DNA from: a virus | Virus record (IMG/VR): IMGVR_UViG_3300020160_002474 | Coordinates: 1 to 24,589 of that record | Length of the DNA stretch: 24,589 nucleotides | Strand: one strand, 5' to 3' | In this document: positions 15,022-21,728 of the stretch, in pieces | Numbering within the stretch: the first letter of the stretch is position 1 | Layout: the number at the start of each line of letters is the position of its first letter | Notes under the pieces: model-generated | What the model saw: only the letters and a program-made list of their open reading frames with translations | Database searches by the model: none | What the model was told of the DNA's origin: nothing | Made by a program: the position numbers and the translations under genes

Positions 15022-16140
15022 ATGAAGCCACAGAAATGGTCTGCCGGTGACGCAATCACTGCCGGCAGATTAAACAGCATGACCAGTGAGTCACTGCGAA
15101 GCAGAAACGCTGAAGCAGTTGGCCCTGGGAGTTCCATGGCCGGAGACAACTTTGGATCTTCATCAGCCAATCACCAAAAGCCTCAGGCTCAATTGTGCAT
15201 TGCTGTCGAAGATTTCAAAGACAACATCTACACTGATAACTACTTCGCACTGGACAAGATTCCTTCGGGAAAATGTCGCTTGATGCGATTCAACAGCACA
15301 AACGGAGAATACGAAGAAGAGGCAGTGTTTGAGCCATTTCGGGTGTGGGATCCAATCGCCAAACTGACATCTGCAAAAAACAAGATGGAGGGTGATTTCT
15401 TCTACGCTGTGTTCAATAAAGACAATCAGCGGCTTGAGGTATTGTCCGCTGGCGCTGGAGTGAAAATCCGTCACGGGCTCATGGTTCAGTGTTTGGGTTT
15501 TGGCTGGTATTTGATCGAACTGATGGACTCACTCGGGATTGAACCTCCTGTCGAGCAAGAATCGCTGAGCGGGTCCACCAGTGAATCGGATCCGGGAGAT
15601 CCGTGTTCAATTTGCGACATTCCGAAATTGCTTCCGGGATGCACAGACGAAGACTTTCTGTTGAAGTGCGGCGAAGGAGGGATCTTCGATCCTTTGAGGC
15701 CTCGCAAAGGTGTTGATACGCCTTGCGTCCCTGGACTAACAGGGACAGGAGTCTTTGTTGCTGCCTACGACAAGAGAGTCGTCCCGTTAAAGGAAAACGG
15801 GCAGGTAACAGTTCTGTTTACCGGAGATCGGCACATTCCGGGGTCTGAAAGTTACGATGCCAGCAGTTGCTCGGGGTCTTCATGTCAGCCAGAAGACAGT
15901 TGGACTATTTTAACTGGTGAATATCAGCTCGTCAAAATCCCCATTGAGAAATGGGAATGTTGCGACGGTGAAAACGTAAAGCGAGTGATGTGCCGGACGG
16001 TAATTGTTGAGGGAACAGAGTGCATTGGACCTTCAGACAGTTGCGATCAGAGCAGCAGCATGTCGAGCGGAAGCAGCGGAAGCGGTGATGTTCCTCCTGG
16101 CGGCGGAACTGGCGGCGGAACACCACCCGGAGAACTTTAG
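15022..16140 (+). CDS. Tail tip/fibre-like protein with Ser/Gly-rich C-terminus
   Basis: This 372-residue protein starts MKPQKWSAGDAITAGRLNSM, a W-x-x-GD-x-[IL]TA-x-x-LN motif often seen at the N-terminus of phage tail-fibre and adhesin proteins. The middle contains a Ser/Asp/Glu-rich linker (SLSGSTSESDPGDPCSICD) and Cys pairs, and the C-terminal 30 residues are almost only Ser, Gly, Pro and Thr (SSSMSSGSSGSG; GGGTGGGTPPGEL), probably flexible. The ATG at 15022 comes one base after the previous TAA; there is little ribosome-site sequence, so translation may be by re-initiation. Confidence 0.6.
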   Translation: MKPQKWSAGDAITAGRLNSMTSESLRSRNAEAVGPGSSMAGDNFGSSSANHQKPQAQLCIAVEDFKDNIYTDNYFALDKIPSGKCRLMRFNSTNGEYEEEAVFEPFRVWDPIAKLTSAKNKMEGDFFYAVFNKDNQRLEVLSAGAGVKIRHGLMVQCLGFGWYLIELMDSLGIEPPVEQESLSGSTSESDPGDPCSICDIPKLLPGCTDEDFLLKCGEGGIFDPLRPRKGVDTPCVPGLTGTGVFVAAYDKRVVPLKENGQVTVLFTGDRHIPGSESYDASSCSGSSCQPEDSWTILTGEYQLVKIPIEKWECCDGENVKRVMCRTVIVEGTECIGPSDSCDQSSSMSSGSSGSGDVPPGGGTGGGTPPGEL

Positions 16141-16149
16141 AGGCTCACA

Positions 16150-16845
16150 ATGGGACAGCAGGCAAGTAACAAGGGCGTTCTTGAGTGTTGCTGCGGGTGT
16201 ACTGGAGCGTGCTTCCCGTATTCGTGTATTGGCAGTGTCTGCACATTGGAAGACATTCCGTGGGTAATTGACGCTCCAAACTGCCCGGCGATTGACGGGG
16301 CATCTGGAGTGTTTTCTCCGTTTGGTGGAAATACAGGATTTCGGGACGGAAAATGCGGTCCATGCAAGTGCTACCAGTCAATCTCTACTATTTCAATGCC
16401 CGGAAAGCAGAAGCTTGAAGTCGGTGGTGGTGGTCCGCTTGATCCTCCGGGGTTTTGCACGACATTGGATTGCGCAATTCCATTGAAGTTTTACCTTGGG
16501 TTTGATGCCTCAATTCAAGGGTGCTGCACGTCATCAATAGTTGTGGAAATGCTTAATAGTGAGCTCGCCCTGAATTCCGGCTCTGCTCAAAAGCCAAACA
16601 CCATTGCGTGTATCCCACAAGTCATACCTGCAGACAACACAAGATTCCGGCAGTTTGAGTTTGATTCCTGCACATGCCTGACTCCGTATGGTACAGGTGC
16701 AGGCTTTTCTGCTATCTTTGATCTTTCGCGGATTGCATGGTTCTGCAAGTTTGGAAATCATCCGCCAGAATCAGCATGCTTTCCGTTTTCGAAGTGTTGT
16801 GAGTTATTTGGCTGTTCTCTTAACGGGGCGACGTTATCAATATGA
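16150..16845 (+). CDS. Highly Cys-rich tail-region protein
   Basis: Of 231 residues I count 23 Cys (about 10%). They occur in clusters: LECCCGCTGACF and YSCIGSVC at the N-terminus, GKCGPCKC near residue 75, QGCC, DSCTC, and SKCCELFGC at the end. There are also PFGG and Gly-rich loops. I know no family with this pattern. AGAGG lies six bases before the ATG, and the gene overlaps its neighbour by ATGA. The Cys clusters could form disulfides in an exposed tip protein or bind metal. The position between the tail-tip gene and the glycan cassette suggests an external particle protein. Confidence 0.6.
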   Translation: MGQQASNKGVLECCCGCTGACFPYSCIGSVCTLEDIPWVIDAPNCPAIDGASGVFSPFGGNTGFRDGKCGPCKCYQSISTISMPGKQKLEVGGGGPLDPPGFCTTLDCAIPLKFYLGFDASIQGCCTSSIVVEMLNSELALNSGSAQKPNTIACIPQVIPADNTRFRQFEFDSCTCLTPYGTGAGFSAIFDLSRIAWFCKFGNHPPESACFPFSKCCELFGCSLNGATLSI

Positions 16846-17174
16846 CAGCTTCATGTGAATGCCTTTTGGCAGGGTTTTGTGCTCGTAGAAACGCAAAGGT
16901 GGCGCTCCCACACTGGGAAAAATGTAAGTCAGGTGCTGTTGATGCAATCGACGGGCTTTACGAACGGTTTGCAATGAGCAAACAATCTGAATCTCTGACT
17001 CAGCAATCTGCTCCAAAAGCAAATTCAGCATCACGCCCAAACAGTTGCGGTATTTGTAAAAAAAAAGCAGTTCAGCAGTGCAGTTCGTGTGGCCGTACTG
17101 GCACGCCGGTGCAAGCGGCGACGAAATCAGATACAGCGTCCGAAGTGTCGAGCGATTCTTCGATGGCCCAGTGA
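16842..17174 (+). CDS. Small zinc-ribbon-like protein
   Basis: This 110-residue protein starts MTASCECLLAGFCARRNAKV. It shows two possible metal sites: CxC, C and a HWEKC element in the first 30 residues, and a clear C-x2-C-x7-C-x2-C ribbon (SCGICKKKAVQQCSSCGRTG) near residues 69-86. Between them is a Ser/Gln/Ala-rich linker, and the C-terminus is Ser/Thr/Asp-rich. The function is unknown; zinc ribbons serve in protein or nucleic acid binding. Its last 97 bases overlap the start of the glycosyltransferase gene in another frame, and the KKK codons form a possible slippery A-run (see 17058-17066). Confidence 0.7.
   Translation: MTASCECLLAGFCARRNAKVALPHWEKCKSGAVDAIDGLYERFAMSKQSESLTQQSAPKANSASRPNSCGICKKKAVQQCSSCGRTGTPVQAATKSDTASEVSSDSSMAQ
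17058..17066 (+). other. A9 run: candidate -1 slippage site joining zinc-ribbon and glycosyltransferase frames
   Basis: Nine A residues are read as AAA AAA AAA (KKK) by the zinc-ribbon gene. A -1 slip anywhere on the A AAA AAA (17060-17066) continues as SSSA and then straight into the glycosyltransferase frame. That frame is closed just upstream by TAA at 17057-17059 and is open from there to 19099. A short stem (GCCG 17092-17095 with CGGC 17116-17119, enclosing GCAC/GTGC) follows, but 25 bases away. A9 can also provoke transcriptional slippage or a sequencing error. Confidence 0.45.
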
Positions 17175-19099
17175 AATGCACAATCATTGGTGACAGGCCT
17201 CCGTGGTTCTCGGGGCACATGATTGAGCAGCAGCGTGTCCCTGAGCAACCATATCGGGGATTCAGGGACATGCTGGCCAAGGTTCACACGATGGCCAATC
17301 ATCCAGAAATCGACGACGAGTTTGTCTGGATGATGGATGATATCTATTTGATCCGCAATCTGTGCTGGGATGATTTGGATATACCCCGCGCTTATCAGTG
17401 GAGAGAAGACAGGCATACGACTTGGCAGAAGCTGAAAAGCGATTCGATGCGAGAGTTAAGGGGCCGGGGCAGAACAACTCATGACTACGCAACTCACCTT
17501 CCACATACCGTCAATAAAAGTCAGTTGAAACAGGTGTTTGCTGAGTTTGACTTGGTTGGAAAAACAATGCTCTGGGAAGTTCTGTACGGAAATACTTTCA
17601 AGAGTCATCCACAACAACCAGAAGCGTTTTTTGCAAGAACATCAAAAGTCGACAATCAAAAGTCCCTCAAGGCAAAAACAGAAAAAGCGTTCATCCTGAA
17701 TCACACTGCTGATGGATGGACTCCGGTAATGAAGGCGTTCCTGAAACGCATTTTGCCAGATCCCGGAGAGAATGAATTAACCGAGTTTTGTGATGCGCCA
17801 AAAATCAAAGAACCGGAACGTCGGGAACCGACAGTTCAGTCACGAAACTCAACACAGAAAAAACGCACAAAAGAAAGCAAAAAAATGCAGCCACATTACA
17901 TCTTGATTCAGTCTGCATATACGGACGCTGAATTGTCTCGCAGAAGACTGCAGATCTCTCGAAGCACTTGCATTCCGTCGTTGAAATATCAGACGCATCA
18001 GCCGATCGTTCATGTTGTTGTGAATCCGGCTGATCCGTTATTAAACGAACGAAAGGCGGCTTTTCAGGAAACTGGATGCGAGACACGATTCATTGAAAGG
18101 GATTCATGGAAACTTTACGGAGAAGATTGGGAACTACCGTCATTCAGGAAAGTTGTCAGTCGAGTTGATGATGATGACTGTCTGGCAAAAAAATTCATTG
18201 AGATGGTCAATTTGACTGCTCCGTTTTCAGGTGATTTTGCAATCATTTGGCCGACTGGATATGTCTACTGGAGAAATTCCTTTTATGTTTTGACGCACCC
18301 CGGAAACCAGTTTGTATCTCTTGTGTCATCAACATCTGATCCGCACCAGACAGGACATTGGAAATACCATAAGGAATGGAAGACAAAAGTTGTCAGCGAT
18401 AAGCCGGGATGGATTTGGATTCGTCATGGAGACGCAGCGACAAGCACATTGCAAAAGTATCGACCAAGGTTAGTTCGCAAGATTGATTTGTCTGACATCC
18501 CGATTGATGTTGGCGCGATGGCATACTCCATTGCCGAAAGCGGTGAACCTTCTGCTGATTATCGAGAACACGCAAAGCCAAAAGAGCCCGTTCTTTCTCC
18601 GGCTCACTGCCTTGGCGTGTGCGGAAGCGACAAGGTTACTATTCACAACTACGGAGCGTTTTACGATTCTCTGTTTGCAAAGGTCAATCCGCAGAGATTG
18701 CTTGAAATTGGTGGATTCAAAGGAGCCAGCATGCGAGCGTGGAAGATGGCAAAGCCGTCTCTCAAGGCTCTCGTGCTGGACAGGTCACCCATCCCTGGGC
18801 AGGACACAATTCTCTGTGTGACTCCAGACTTCTGGCCTGCAATCCAGAGGCTGTCCAATCTTGAGCCAATGGATATCATTATTGATGATGGTTCGCACAA
18901 GATTGGATGCCAAGTCAGCGGAGCAAACAATCTCTGGCAGTTTCTTCGCCCTGGCGGAATCTACGTCATTGAAGACCTGCAGGATCAGCAGGCTGTAGAT
19001 TACTTCCGGAGCCAAGGCTGGCAGATTGAAGATTTCAGGATGAAAACTGGAAGATATGACGATGTGATTGCGTGGAAGGAAAAGCCAGCAAATGCCTGA
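17078..19099 (+). CDS. Three-domain glycosyltransferase / rhamnosyltransferase-like / methyltransferase fusion
   Basis: This 673-residue protein has three enzyme-like parts. Residues 1-235 begin VQFVWPYWHAGASGDEIRYS, then VRSVERFF and FVWMMDDIYLI (D87/D88), as in Stealth-like phosphosugar/glycosyltransferases. A Lys/Arg/Glu-rich linker (236-269) leads to residues 270-480, with LQISRSTCIPSLKYQT and RVDDDDCL (near 363-366), matching putative rhamnosyltransferases (PF11316). Residues 505-673 form a class I methyltransferase of the macrocin-type O-methyltransferase kind: LLEIGGFKGAS (near 541), DIIIDDGSH (near 598) and GGIYVIEDL (near 626). The GTG at 17078 has no evident ribosome site; initiation or frameshift entry are both possible. 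An ATG at 17885 could yield the last two domains alone. The gene is A/T-richer than its downstream neighbours. Confidence 0.75.
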   Translation: MQFVWPYWHAGASGDEIRYSVRSVERFFDGPVKCTIIGDRPPWFSGHMIEQQRVPEQPYRGFRDMLAKVHTMANHPEIDDEFVWMMDDIYLIRNLCWDDLDIPRAYQWREDRHTTWQKLKSDSMRELRGRGRTTHDYATHLPHTVNKSQLKQVFAEFDLVGKTMLWEVLYGNTFKSHPQQPEAFFARTSKVDNQKSLKAKTEKAFILNHTADGWTPVMKAFLKRILPDPGENELTEFCDAPKIKEPERREPTVQSRNSTQKKRTKESKKMQPHYILIQSAYTDAELSRRRLQISRSTCIPSLKYQTHQPIVHVVVNPADPLLNERKAAFQETGCETRFIERDSWKLYGEDWELPSFRKVVSRVDDDDCLAKKFIEMVNLTAPFSGDFAIIWPTGYVYWRNSFYVLTHPGNQFVSLVSSTSDPHQTGHWKYHKEWKTKVVSDKPGWIWIRHGDAATSTLQKYRPRLVRKIDLSDIPIDVGAMAYSIAESGEPSADYREHAKPKEPVLSPAHCLGVCGSDKVTIHNYGAFYDSLFAKVNPQRLLEIGGFKGASMRAWKMAKPSLKALVLDRSPIPGQDTILCVTPDFWPAIQRLSNLEPMDIIIDDGSHKIGCQVSGANNLWQFLRPGGIYVIEDLQDQQAVDYFRSQGWQIEDFRMKTGRYDDVIAWKEKPANA

Positions 19100-19823
19100 G
19101 AACCTCTGCACCGTCATTGTCTCCGTTGAATTCAGCGACTTCCTGTCAGTGACGCTGCCTTGGAATCAGAAGTCACTCGGCAGGATCCTTGTCGTCACGG
19201 ATCCGGAAGACGAAGCAACGATTGCAGTAGCAGAGCAGCACGGCGCGGAGATCCTGACGACCAAAGTATTTGAGCAGCGGAATGCGTATTTCAATAAGTG
19301 GTCTGCTGTCAATCAGGGACTCGACTATCTGTCGGCAAATGAGTGGTGTCTGATTCTGGATTCAGACATTCTCCTGCCACAGGAGTGGCCTGTGTTTCGG
19401 CCAAAGGTTGGGAATCTGTATCAGGCGAGGAGATTGCAGGTTCCGGACTGGAAGAAGAAAATCGAACCAGAGAAGCACTGGAAGCGATATCGAAAAATCA
19501 CCGAGCGCCCGAGCGGATACTTCCATCTGTTCCACGCCAAGGATCCCCGTGGATCCAGATACCTGGACTGCTGGCGATGGTGCGGCACTGGTGACTGGGA
19601 GTTTCAGGACCGGCGGCCCGAGGCGTCGAAAGTCCTGATGCCGTTTGATGTCGTGCATTTGGGGACACCTGAAGTAAACTGGTGTGGTCGGTCGGAAGTG
19701 TTCTGTGATGGAAGCAAGCACAGCAAAGCCACGGAGCGAAAGCTGATGGCGCAGAGCCTTCGTCGCCAGACCAGAATCAATGCAGGGCTCGACGATAAGT
19801 ACCAAGGGGACCGGATTCAGTGA
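19092..19823 (+). CDS. GT-A-type glycosyltransferase with DxD motif
   Basis: This 243-residue protein starts MPENLCTVIVSVEFSDFLSV and has the pattern of nucleotide-sugar glycosyltransferases: an N-terminal Rossmann-like half with RILVVTDPEDEAT, the conserved-looking NKWSAVNQGLDYL, and LILDSDILLP, whose D90-S-D92 would bind the metal and nucleotide-sugar. The C-terminal third is rich in Trp, His and Cys (LDCWRWCGTGDWEFQ; FDVVHLGTPEVNWCG). It overlaps the fusion gene by eight bases and the next gene by GTGA, so the three make one translational unit. Donor and acceptor sugars cannot be read from sequence. Confidence 0.75.
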   Translation: MPENLCTVIVSVEFSDFLSVTLPWNQKSLGRILVVTDPEDEATIAVAEQHGAEILTTKVFEQRNAYFNKWSAVNQGLDYLSANEWCLILDSDILLPQEWPVFRPKVGNLYQARRLQVPDWKKKIEPEKHWKRYRKITERPSGYFHLFHAKDPRGSRYLDCWRWCGTGDWEFQDRRPEASKVLMPFDVVHLGTPEVNWCGRSEVFCDGSKHSKATERKLMAQSLRRQTRINAGLDDKYQGDRIQ

Positions 19824-20545
19824 AAGTCGTGCTGTTCATCTTGAGCGAGTATTTCGAAGTCGACAGTTCGAAGTATCGGTTGGCGATCACCAACGAAACA
19901 CTAATCCCGAGCCTGCGCGTGATGGACCTGGGAGGACACGATGTTTCGGTGGTTCTGCGAATGAGTCCGATGGATCCCAGGTGGACGGCCAGAATTGCGG
20001 CGTTTGAATCCTCGGGGCTTCCGGGATGTCTCTGGCATGATCATCGCAGGATCTCGTTCGCCAAGGGACTGCCTCCGTATGTGGAAGTAAACCTGCCAGA
20101 TGATCTGGCGCTCAGTCCGGACTGGCTTATGAAGACGATGAGCATCGTTGAGTCGATACCCGAGGGGGAACAGAACGTCTGGGTCAATAGCCACGCAGGC
20201 TGCGTGTTCGATGCTGAGGGCATTCGGGAATGCCGATCGGTGAACAGTGGATTCAAATGCAGACTCGTCCGGACATTGAAGCGAATGCCGGCGATTGGAG
20301 TTCCGGGGCCTGAAGATCCAATCTGGATGCAGCCACAGCACAAAATGATGTCCGGAGTGGAGATCGAGTCTTATTCAGAAAATGTTCTGAATAAGTTTTG
20401 CTGGGATTCAATTCATCTGAATACACTCCGAAGGTATTGCGAGTTGCGTGTGTGTACAGGCACCTCGGCCGGTGCAACGTCATATCGTCACCGCAGCAAA
20501 TCAGTTATTCACGCAAGAGATTATCGAGGCGGGCGTCTCCGATGA
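19820..20545 (+). CDS. Second rhamnosyltransferase-like protein
   Basis: This 241-residue protein starts MKVVLFILSEYFEVDSSKYR, and its first 70 residues repeat the layout of the middle domain of the fusion gene: YRLAITNETLIPSL against RRLQISRSTCIPSL, followed by VSVVLRMSPMDPRWTARIAA against VHVVVNPADPLLNERKAAF. The acidic motif is degenerate here: VNLPDDLAL where the fusion has RVDDDDCL. I therefore place it in the same putative rhamnosyltransferase family (PF11316-like), by internal comparison plus memory of the family. The start is GTG in a GTGA overlap. It may have changed acceptor or lost some activity. Confidence 0.6.
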   Translation: MKVVLFILSEYFEVDSSKYRLAITNETLIPSLRVMDLGGHDVSVVLRMSPMDPRWTARIAAFESSGLPGCLWHDHRRISFAKGLPPYVEVNLPDDLALSPDWLMKTMSIVESIPEGEQNVWVNSHAGCVFDAEGIRECRSVNSGFKCRLVRTLKRMPAIGVPGPEDPIWMQPQHKMMSGVEIESYSENVLNKFCWDSIHLNTLRRYCELRVCTGTSAGATSYRHRSKSVIHARDYRGGRLR

Positions 20546-20856
20546 GTCTTACAGAGCTGTTCGTATTCTGGCTCGCCGTGTTCGGCGTGAGCATTACCGT
20601 TTCGCAATTACACGGGCCATTTGGGCTCTGCAGCAGACTTCGTCAGTTTGTGTGGGCGAAAACGAAGAGTGAATGGATCCGTGACGGCATTTATTGCCCG
20701 ATCTGCGTGTCCTTCTGGGCTTCGATACCGTTGGCTGTGCTTGTGAGCCCCCATTTGACGGTGATTGAGTTCATCGGCGCCTGGTTCAGTGGCGTAGGAT
20801 TCACGGCTGCAGTCAAATATCTTTCGCCTCCGGGTGATCCCGATGGCGGAGCATAA
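20542..20856 (+). CDS. DUF1360-like small membrane protein
   Basis: This 104-residue protein starts MSLTELFVFWLAVFGVSITV, a hydrophobic segment, followed by HGPFGLCSRLRQFV and then YCPICVSFWASIPLAVLV. The CPxCxxFW motif followed by a second membrane helix is the mark of DUF1360 proteins, found in many phage and bacterial genomes with unknown function. A third hydrophobic stretch (IEFIGAWFSGVGFTAAV) follows. It overlaps the previous stop by ATGA and lies just before the lysis genes, so a membrane role near lysis is an inference only. Confidence 0.7.
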   Translation: MSLTELFVFWLAVFGVSITVSQLHGPFGLCSRLRQFVWAKTKSEWIRDGIYCPICVSFWASIPLAVLVSPHLTVIEFIGAWFSGVGFTAAVKYLSPPGDPDGGA

Positions 20857-20857
20857 T

Positions 20858-20920
20858 CCTGTCGGGGATGCCAGTCCGAAAGGATTGGAACGCCCCTCTC
20901 CGACAGGGTTTTCCTTTCTT
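20858..20920 (+). terminator. Structured terminator-like RNA before the holin-like gene
   Basis: CCTGTCGG (20858-20865) pairs with CCGACAGG (20900-20907), then GG + TTTTCCTTTCTTTT follows. Inside the loop a second hairpin, CCAGTCC-GAAA-GGATTGG (20871-20888), has a GNRA tetraloop and seven pairs with one G-T. The GGGG/CCCC runs could add further pairs. It is more elaborate than a simple terminator, so an RNA regulatory function for the lysis genes is possible. Confidence 0.6.
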
Positions 20921-20935
20921 TTCTGGAGAGTTGAG

Positions 20936-21103
20936 ATGAACGAGAAAGTTCTTGGCGCATTGGTTCGGCATGTTTTGACGATTGCCGCAGGGGCTCTTGT
21001 GAGCAAGGGTATTTTGGAATCATCCACCGTCGAACCGCTGGTTGGTGGATTGATGGCGGTGATTGGCGTTGGCTGGAGTGTGTTTCAGAAGGTGAAGGCA
21101 TGA
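20936..21103 (+). CDS. Holin-like small membrane protein
   Basis: This 55-residue protein reads MNEKVLGALVRHVLTIAAGA and continues LVSKGILESSTVEPLVGGLM, AVIGVGWSVFQKVKA. The pattern R-H-x-L-T-x-x-A-G-x-L-V-x-K-G, an acidic turn, then a second hydrophobic helix ending G-W-S-V-x-x-K, is typical of short two-helix phage holins (Pam3 gp28-like). GGAGAG precedes the ATG by seven bases. It overlaps the next gene by ATGA and precedes the candidate endolysin by two genes, which supports a lysis role. Holins form the membrane lesion that lets endolysin reach the wall. Confidence 0.75.
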   Translation: MNEKVLGALVRHVLTIAAGALVSKGILESSTVEPLVGGLMAVIGVGWSVFQKVKA

Positions 21104-21381
21104 ACATTGAAATCAACTGGACGATGGTCACAGGTGTTCTGATGATTGTTTCCGGAGCGGCGTGGTCTGCCTGGGGAGCAATTAGAAAACTCATTCCGGT
21201 GAAACAGTCGTCCGTTGTTTCATCTGGTGGAACTTCGCAGGCAGATTGGGTCAAAGAGATCTGCTCTGTCTGCGAAGCAATTCCAGCAGAACAAACGCTG
21301 GAGATTCTGAAGGCGGGTTCTAATCGGACAGAAGCCTTAGAGGCTGTTGTGATGTATTTGACCGAAGGGGCGAAGTCTTGA
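21100..21381 (+). CDS. Small membrane-anchored lysis-region protein
   Basis: This 93-residue protein starts MNIEINWTMVTGVLMIVSGA, followed by AWSAWGAIRKLI. It has one N-terminal membrane helix (about residues 7-28) and a soluble acidic helical tail (EICSVCEAIPAEQTLEILKAG). The arrangement is like holin-associated or spanin-like small proteins, but no family is recognised. It is coupled by ATGA to the holin-like gene and by TTGA to the next. A role as second holin, antiholin or spanin part is open. Confidence 0.55.
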   Translation: MNIEINWTMVTGVLMIVSGAAWSAWGAIRKLIPVKQSSVVSSGGTSQADWVKEICSVCEAIPAEQTLEILKAGSNRTEALEAVVMYLTEGAKS

Positions 21382-21728
21382 AACCTCCTATCGCGTTGCT
21401 TTTGATCGGCGGATTGCTGCTGGCCATCGCAGGGACGATCGACAATTCGCCGGCGTCACGCAAGCAATCTTCTCTCGACGCTGCAGGAACGGCGTTCAGG
21501 AAGTATGAGTCTGCTTGGCGAGATGCTCAGAAAGGCCTTGCTGAGCGGTTGGAGCGAGGCGAGATCACTTCCGAGTCTGATGCCTCGAAATGGTTTGGTT
21601 CAGCGAATGCCGCAGCAATGAAAGCGGCGTTTCAGCCTCTGGTTGAGACGGAGTACGAAGCCTTTGGCGGCGACAAGTGGACAGCTCAATCTCAAGCGAA
21701 GTTTATCAGAGGTTATGTCAATGAGTGA
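21378..21728 (+). CDS. Small protein with signal/anchor helix, lysis region
   Basis: This 116-residue protein begins at TTG (TTGA overlap with the previous stop) as MKPPIALLLIGGLLLAIAGT, a signal anchor or signal peptide. The rest is helical and charged (GTAFRKYESAWRDAQKGLAERLERGE) with a C-terminal FQPLVETEYEAFGG segment. It would therefore act in the envelope or periplasm. Its place between a holin-like gene and the peptidase fits a spanin-like or lysis-accessory role, but no motif proves it. Confidence 0.55.
   Translation: MKPPIALLLIGGLLLAIAGTIDNSPASRKQSSLDAAGTAFRKYESAWRDAQKGLAERLERGEITSESDASKWFGSANAAAMKAAFQPLVETEYEAFGGDKWTAQSQAKFIRGYVNE

Noticed and set aside
17885-19099. Separate gene for the last two domains of the glycosyltransferase fusion
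   Set aside because: The ATG at 17885 is preceded only by an A-rich stretch and the frame is continuous with the first domain; it is kept as a possible internal start and not a separate gene.
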